DNA from: Incurvaria masculella
Lineage: Eukaryota > Arthropoda > Insecta > Lepidoptera > Incurvariidae
DNA: 64,000 nt
Assembly: GCA_946894095.1 (NCBI GenBank)
Contig: OX335660.1
Coordinates: forward strand, 13,831,001 to 13,895,000
Reading direction: 5' to 3'
Shown here: positions 57,363 through 64,000 of the stretch, in pieces
Layout: every line of letters begins with the position of its first letter
Position numbering within the stretch: the first letter of the stretch is position 1
Program-made: the position numbers and the translations under genes
Notes under the pieces: generated by a model
The model's database searches: none
What the model was told of the DNA's origin: nothing
What the model saw: the letters and a program-made list of their open reading frames with translations, nothing else

Positions 57363-59139
57363 TCTATTGAATGTCTTACTCTATCGACGAATTCTCGTCA
57401 CTTTAAGCCTTTTTGATCACATCCTTCTAAGCGTTTCTCAATATCTTTTGTTGTAGGTAGTCCAAATGTTTTATATTCCATAGTAATAGTTTTAAATAAT
57501 TTAGAAATGATAATACGCATCTTATAGCACATTTTGGTCTCAGCACAAGCGCAGCTAAACACGTATGTCTACACAAGGTACTCGGCGAGGTACTGAGAAA
57601 TCTAACGGTTCAAAATGTTATGCGAGTACCTTTCCACCCAAAATAATAATTTAAAAATGTGTCTGTGTAAATGAAAAATATGTATTGATAAACCCTTTCC
57701 TTCCAAGTAGGACTCAAACTTGGTCTGGCCGCATATGTCAGGTTTATGGTCAGGTAATCTAATCGAGTACCCGAATCAGCCATTTAACCTAATATTCGAC
57801 ATTATGACTGATCGGGCGGGTGCGGTAGCGCTAACTGTTTTTATCGATCAGAGGCCTACATGTGCCCCGATCAGGTAACCTGACATGTGAGCCCTGCGCG
57901 CAGGTACCTGATCGTCCAGCTGACGTGTGCGCTCAGCCTTAGACCATGTTATGCGTGTACATTTCTACCTAGCAGTCCCCGCTGTCGCTACGCATAACGA
58001 CACGACGGGGCGGCGTAACAAAGTTTATCGGACTCCAGTCTAGACAGGGGAGCGATGCAACTGAGCTATCCATAGGTTCACGAGTAGACTGACTTCAACG
58101 TTAAATAACTGGGAATATGAATAAATGCCGATAAAGTCGTATACGATCTTCTTTAAGGCGCTAGGACTAGTTAGATTTTTAAACACTTCTGTATATCTAT
58201 AAAACTCATGTGAAATGTAACAAGTACTTAGATTGCACTATTATTGAGAAATACCTGGGATATTTACTTAGTCTTAGTTTACTTTATGCACTTTTTCTAC
58301 AATATTTAATCAAGTAAAAATTAGTTACCATTTATTTGATTTACCTACAATTTACCCTATTCAAAATTTTTAATATTACCACTTTATGCAACGGTGCGTC
58401 GTATCTCTGCAGCGAGCCTAATCTCTGTCATTTGTAGTGAGGGTAGACATAAATCTCCCGGTTAGACATCAGAATGTACGCAAGCATTGATTGTGATTGT
58501 GACTGTTATGTTTGTAAAACACAAGATCAGTGTGTAGGTGAACATTGTTGAACATAACTAGCCTACCATTTATAAAACAGCCTTTGGGCCAGTTTAAGTG
58601 GTAGCGAATATTATTTGTTGTTTATATTTGTGTGAATAAATAAATAAAAATAAAAAAAGTATTCGCGCCATACGAATGCACCTTTAAACAAATGTAATAA
58701 TACGTAGTAAAACGCCTCAGCAAGTCCAAACAGAACTCCAGACTGATAATGGATTGTTAATATTATTTGATTTCATCATTAATTTAAATAAAAATAATAA
58801 AGTCGATTTTTCACATAAGAAATCTGAAAGTAATATGATTTTTAGATATAAGCAAAAGTAGCATATATACATAAACAAATAATTAAATTTGCTTTTAGAT
58901 TTCTACATTTAGTCAAAAAAGTTCGGAAATGAACACCGTTTCCGTAATGTATTTTGTATAGAAAAAGGAAACATCATATCGCCGAATGGGAAACGACGAC
59001 ACCAGATTAGCGTTTGTATATATAATTGTTGTAGATATAATTTTTCCGTGTTTTCCATTTAGTGCAGCCGTGCTCAGAAAGAGTAGGCAGTATGTCTTGA
59101 CTGAGTCCAGATGTTCAGATTCATAAAAGATGTGAGAAT

Positions 59140-59645
59140 AACGAAGCCTCTACCAGGCGCAGATGAGGGTCTTGCGTGGAGTACTGCCCACGTATGTGGG
59201 GCGGCTCAGCTGAGGATCTGATTGGCTTCCTGGACTCGATACAGCGTCGTGCCGTGCGTCTCGTTGACGATCCCAAGATATCTTTAAATTAGGAGACCCT
59301 TCAACTCCGAAGGGATGTAGGGTCTCTCGCTGTATTCTATCGTCTTTACCATGGAGAGTGCCCTTCGGAGCTGCACAACGCTGTCCCTCAACGCGGGACA
59401 GGCAGGGTATGCACCCGTTCACTGTCGACATTCCCAAAATAAGAACCCACCGATCCTCTAAGTATTTTATCTATAGGGTCGGTAAACCATCGAATCGACT
59501 CCCTGCCGAAGTTTTTCCCTCAAAGTTCAACCTGGGGTGTTAAGAAGCACCTGGCCGGCCGGCATGGTTTTCGCCCATGGGCGCCGTCGGGTGCCTTTTA
59601 TGTGAGGTCCTGGCGTGTGCCATATGCCGAGTTTAACATAAAATA
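59140..59645 (+). pseudogene. Jockey-like LINE ORF2 C-terminus, frameshifted
   Basis: Across shifting frames it reads LDSIQRRAVRLVDDP, TLQLRRDVGSLAVFYRLYHG, MHPFTVDIPKIRTHRS and RLPAEVFPSKFNLG, the order seen in Jockey-type reverse transcriptase tails. The 3' UTR ends CATGGTTTTCGCCCATGGGC; similar 3' scraps lie near 28840, 31300 and 33005. Stops and frameshifts show it is dead. Confidence 0.78.
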
Positions 59646-59676
59646 AACCGGTTTTTTGAGGTTTTATCGAAACAGC

Positions 59677-60345
59677 TTAAGAGGATAATGAAGTGATCGA
59701 GTTCCATACAATGGTTCGTGCCTGTTTCCTTACTCAAATTTGGAAATATTTTTCTGATATTTTGCACATTAAATATACCAACTGAGAACTGTACGTTTTT
59801 TTATTTGCTTTTATTATATATCTTAGATCATGGATATAAGTGAACGCGCACAGGCAGGTCGCACTTCACAAGCGAAGGAGTTACAAGGCCCGGTAGCCTC
59901 GGGACGTCACAGCGGGCCACCAGAGGAGTAGGAACAGCCACCTACCTCCGGCAGCACCAGCTCCTAGGCGTCGGGTCCCGGGATAGAATTCGGCAGCGCA
60001 GCACTTCGCCCAGAGGCGAGACGACGCAGCGTGTTCAGGCGCGCGGCGGGTTGCGGGCGTGGAACCCTAAGAAGAGCTGCACGATGAAAGGTTGCGGGGG
60101 CGCGGTGCATGCGTGCACCATGCTTGACAGCTAGTAGCAGAGAGGGAGCGAGAGCGAAGAGTGGCATAGGAAAAACTTCGGATGGGATTGAATGCTCGTG
60201 AAGTGCAAACTACCCACCTAGGTCACCCATGCCATATTGGCGTGAAAAATAAGTTAAGAAGATAAAGATAAAAATAAAAATAAGAAGACTGAGGAAATAG
60301 GCACGAACCATTTTATAAAAATCGATCACCTCATTATCCTCTTAA
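59677..60345. mobile_element. TTAA MITE family 3 (669 bp)
   Basis: Ends TTAAGAGGATAATGAAGTGA and, inverted, TCACCTCATTATCCTCTTAA. Inverted similarity extends through ATGGTTCGTGCCT. The interior has an unusually GC-rich block (about 59880-60150). Fragments of the same terminus lie in P450 intron 1 (about 8320-8430) and at 49255-49345. Confidence 0.8.
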
Positions 60346-60707
60346 TACTTACAGTTAACAGTTTTAGGGCCGAGTGCACGAAAGGACAAAAAATCAAAAT
60401 CAACGTCAAAGTATGATCAAACACGTCACTTTGTGTGGACAGTATGGAAGGAACTCTATGCGGATCACTAAAAGTGACGTGTTTGAACATTGATTTACTC
60501 GGCCGTCTCTTCGTGCAACCGGGGCTCAGTTTAATTTTTTATGTGACTGCACATGGATGGCTAATGATATGAGCCGAACACACCTCATTAGAACTAGTGT
60601 CATGCTAGGACCTTCCTTGTATTGCACAACTGCATTCTACTGCCACTTCGACGATCTTTCATTCAATGCCATGTTACCTAGCAACGAAGCGGACCTACAG
60701 TTTAAGA

Positions 60708-61105
60708 GAGTCGTTACCCTATCAATTCTCCATACTACGGGCGATAACTGTTTCCATGCTCTTAATGGTTTAGGTTTTTTGAATTTTTTTATTCTAAAAT
60801 ATATTACAGAAATCTATGTTTAGATTTTTTTAATATACCTTTTAGATTGGAAAATATTGGCTTATAAATATTGGAAAAAAGTTGTCTTTTTTACGTTCAT
60901 TTTCGGTTTTTATTTTCTGAAAACTACAGATATTTACTGAAAAATCAAAACATGCGGACATAGCATGAAGCTTTCTCAAGTAATATAAAAAAAAAATTAA
61001 AATCTGACAACGTGTTGGGGTAGGGAAACGTAAGGGCCCGAAATACTTTTTCGCTATTTTCATGGCAGTGACCAATGGACAAAGAATGCGTTTCTTAAAA
61101 ACCAC
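60708..61105 (+). repeat. Unnamed dispersed repeat, copy 2 (copy 1 at 23826-24480)
   Basis: Shares AAGAGAGTCGTTACYCTATC, CCATACTACGGGCGATAACTG, TTAAAATCTGACAACRT and GGGAAACGTWAGGGC in the same order with the 23826-24480 stretch. Both directly follow SINE 3' sequence, so the two may form one composite element. Confidence 0.72.
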
Positions 61106-61323
61106 GAAAGACGAATCCCTTTGGGCTCTTACGGCACGCACGGAAAGAAATGCATCATCATACAAATATGTATCATTTAAACAGTTTTATGTCATGTTCT
61201 CAATATTCTTCAAGCTACTTCATATTAAAGTAAGCTGCGCGCTTTGCGCCGTACTACGCTGGGGGAGGCGCAGGTTATTTTAATATAAAGAAGATTGAAG
61301 AATATGCCAGCAATGATTTTGAA

Positions 61324-61712
61324 CGGCTCGTAGTCTAGTGGCGCGGGGACTAGACTAGCATACAAGAGTTCTGGGTTCCAATCGTCGCCCCGTTCATGCA
61401 CCAGTTCCTTTCTTACTCTGAGTCAGATAAGTGCATTTAATCGCTCTATGGTTCGGAATCCATGTAAAACTGTAGGTCCCCTTCCCCTACTAGGTGGTAG
61501 GGTTTTAGCCCGCTCGGGTTGGTACCATCGCATTGGATGAAAAGATGGTCGAAGCGACAATGAAAAATTGTCCGTGTTTTCCATCCAGTTCAATGTAGCC
61601 GTGCTCATAAAGGGAAGGTCCTGGCATGACACCGAATTCCTTCGGGAATGTGGTGTATTGGGCTAATATAACGGTAGTTGTGATGTATTAGCCCGTACAG
61701 CCCTATCAGGTT
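61324..61712 (+). repeat. tRNA-derived SINE, near full length
   Basis: Head GGCTCGTAGTCTAGTGGCG, B-box in GGGTTCCAATCG, complete body, tail TATCAGGTTGCAAATA. The A-box has one change from consensus. Confidence 0.9.
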
Positions 61713-62269
61713 GCAAATAAAAATATATATAAAAGAACTTCTACATTGATTCGTCAGTCTGCAAGGCCATTTGACACAAAGCGCATCGGCTCCGGCGCGA
61801 GACAGTTCCATTCCCTTCCAAGCGGCGCGCAGTGACCAAATCCGATACAGTTTTGTTACGGCGCAGCCGCTTGCTCTTGGAATGGGAAGGCATCGTTTTG
61901 CGCCGGGGGTTGTAGTAATCGACTGAAAGCGGGAACTCAGCCAGGAGACTACGATGTCTGCGTAGGGGAGCTCCGACACATCTTCATATCTGCGGCTGCA
62001 CCTATAAGGTAGTTAGTGAAAAACGTCTAATTGTAGTTAGTTCACTTACGAATTCGGGACGAGCAACATCGAATGTTCGTTGCTGCGCGTTTCGTTTTGA
62101 ACTGTAAACGTTTACGGTGCTTAAAGCTTTTACAAGCGTCCCGTATGAGATTGCACGCTCAATGCTGTGAGCATCGCAAACAAATCTGATCATTTGTATA
62201 CGCGCTTACGGAAACAAAACAACAAAAACAAAAGGTTTTACAAAAAAAAAACTTATTTCAAAGAAAAAG

Positions 62270-62467
62270 CATTAATAAGTCAAAAAAATGCCATTTTTGT
62301 AGTTACGATTATTGTAATTTTTTGAGTAGGGGTAAGCCGGGCACGCGCTGCCGCCAGTCAAGAAAACCTTAGCTACCTTGGCGGACACCGACTCAAAAAA
62401 TAACAAAAATCGTAACTACAAAAATGGCAATTATTTTTTACTTGTGCTTTTCCTTTGAAGTCGGTTT
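62270..62467. repeat. Diverged foldback relative without telomere repeats
   Basis: Same arms (TTTTTGTAGTTACGATT...GTAGG and its complement) and end GAAGTCGGTT. The loop reads AAAACCTTAGCTACCTTGG, a decayed or ancestral form of the CCTAA tract. Confidence 0.8.
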
Positions 62468-62865
62468 TTTTTGTTGACATTTTTGTTTATTTGTTTATTT
62501 TTAGTATATCTGAAGTACACTAACTAATTTGTACACGTCCTTACCGATAAAAAAAGAAACATCGAAATCGGTTGGCGTCATATTGAGTTATTCGTCCATT
62601 TGTCGCGCACATACTTAATGCAAATTTAAGACTTGTATGATTTTCTCATGGATATCTTTGTCAGAACAAGAAAAACAAATAATAAATAATAAATAAACAA
62701 GACAAACACTTAACGAAAAAAATGGGACCACACGGGAAGCACCAGCTTTGAAATAAAAAATAATCACAAAATCGGTTCACCCAGGCGAAAGTTCTGAGGT
62801 AACCAAATAAAAAATACCTACAGACGAATTGAGAACCTTCTCCTTTTTTGAAGTCGGTTAAAAAT
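62468..62865 (-). repeat. GAAGTCGGTT-ended lepidopteran repeat
   Basis: Ends AACCTTCTCC...TTTGAAGTCGGTTA and contains AATCGGTTCACCCAGGCG and ATCGGTTGGCGTCA, sequence typical of an abundant lepidopteran repeat. It abuts the foldback at 62270, whose arm has the same GAAGTCGGTT end. Confidence 0.65.
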
Positions 62866-64000
62866 TGAACAAACGACATTAGTTGCAGCAGTTCACCTCA
62901 AATTTAAATCGAACCAATTGCTCTAAGCTGAACCTAAATTTTCAACCTAGGGATATTTGTGAAAAAACAGGGTAGAAAGACGATAGACTACACTATAGAA
63001 ACGTCAAATGTGACAATGACAGCTGCACACACAGTGATTGATTGATTGATTGAAAATTATTTATTACGCCACAAAAAAAAAACAATTTACAAAAGAAAGT
63101 ATAGTGCAAAAACAACATAAGTGGGGCGCAAAGGCGTGAAATCTGTGTACGGCATTGAGCGACGTAACGATGACGACATACCGTTCACGGACGCCATTTT
63201 GAATGCTGTAAGCGCGAATCGGACCAGTTGTGAACGAGCTTTCTAAACGATGGTTCAAATTGGACCTCGACTTTGCATTAAATAGCATCCCGCGAAGATC
63301 TTACGTGTCCTTGCATGTCGTTGGAACTCGAGTAAATAAGTAGTAAGCGAATTCCTCGCCAGCGTTGCCGCCATAGTATGCAAAAGTGGCTATGCCGCCC
63401 CCAAACTATTTTCGGTTGCTACTCCTGTCCTTCTATGCTCGCTGGTATGCAGGGTATCATAGTAGAAAATGAAACGCGCATCCACAAACCATTTTCTTTA
63501 TGTATTTCATGTTCATTTTAATACAACATACAAGTAAAATTATCAATTACTTTTATCAATCCTTAACGGCTAAAACTTAAATTAGGTCCTGAATAACGAG
63601 TAATGTATGAGTATTTTTATTCAATTTATCAATGCTATAGCTTGCTATTATATGTATGGTTAAAATACGTTTTCCAACCCACATGGATATCGTTTTTGTT
63701 CGTCTAAGAAACAAATTTATAACAAATGTATATGACGATACTTAAAGTTCAAACACCCTCGGTTTATATGGAATGTTTATTCTTGAGCAAAATATAAACA
63801 CAAAACTGTTACATGGATTGTTTTGATAACATGTGAACACTCAACAGAAATTAACATAGAATTCATTCGAATTTATTGTTAAAAATACTTTAAAAAATAC
63901 TAAAATTAACGTCTCCCTAAACCAAACATAATATCGAGAAAAAAATAAAAATCATTCACGTACTCTGCCGAAAGGTATGATTTTTGAATGTGAATAATTT

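Larger units (their letters stand above)
44692..64000. other. Repeat-rich 3' region with no recognisable host gene
   Basis: After the esterase 2 polyA signal, the identifiable content is mobile elements, listed separately. Stretches where nothing was recognised: about 45030-45580, 47100-47570, 48180-48450, 52050-52860, 53640-53930, 55320-55990, 56300-57090, 57370-59130, 61720-62260 and 62880-64000. Frames there (e.g. 61605-61979 minus, 63064-63288 minus) lack domains and codon character. A short TGAT tract lies at 63035-63055. Confidence 0.6.

Noticed and set aside
61605..61979. 124-codon minus-strand frame as a possible gene
   Set aside because: Its 3' part is SINE sequence, and the remainder has no recognisable domain or splice support.

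Overview
This is a eukaryotic, almost certainly lepidopteran (moth or butterfly), nuclear window. Three multi-exon genes with GT-AG introns sit in AT-rich DNA crowded with interspersed repeats. The repeats point to Lepidoptera: tRNA-derived SINEs, Helitron-type ends with CTAG 3' hairpins, TTAA-bounded MITEs, RTE-, Jockey/CR1-like and RLE-type LINE fragments, and a (GACG)n-bearing repeat with GGTTCCGTAC-type ends. CCTAA units, the insect telomere motif, also occur. The species cannot be named from the sequence. All exon models were built by eye from splice sites, reading-frame continuity and family motifs; no transcript or database was consulted.

Layout. 1-7053: intergenic, repeat-rich, including a 173-bp-arm inverted repeat. 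7054-12839: a complete six-exon cytochrome P450 (520 aa, CYP3-clan/CYP6-like). A probable spliced 3' UTR exon with two AATAAA signals lies at about 14812-14905. Intron 5 holds a duplicated scrap of exon 5, a SINE and an eight-unit minisatellite that runs almost to the exon 6 acceptor. 12840-34672: about 20 kb of SINEs, MITEs and LINE 3' ends, closing with a Helitron-like element just upstream of the first esterase. 34673-38988 and 41622-44691: two tandem, same-strand, three-exon carboxyl/cholinesterases (563 and 557 aa), both with a complete Ser-Glu-His triad. Their first exons are about 97% identical and GC-rich, while the rest is only about 60-65% identical in protein. 44692-64000: repeat-rich with no recognisable host gene.

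Functionally, a P450 and two secreted-type esterases lie within 38 kb on one strand. All are families used in detoxification, odorant or hormone metabolism, but nothing in the sequence fixes their substrates. Features worth a second look: a repeat family whose 73-nt core folds as a tRNA with a D-arm resembling bacterial/plastid tRNA-Leu; foldback elements, one with CCTAA telomere repeats in its loop; a hammerhead-ribozyme-like core in an esterase intron; and the exon-1 conversion signature.
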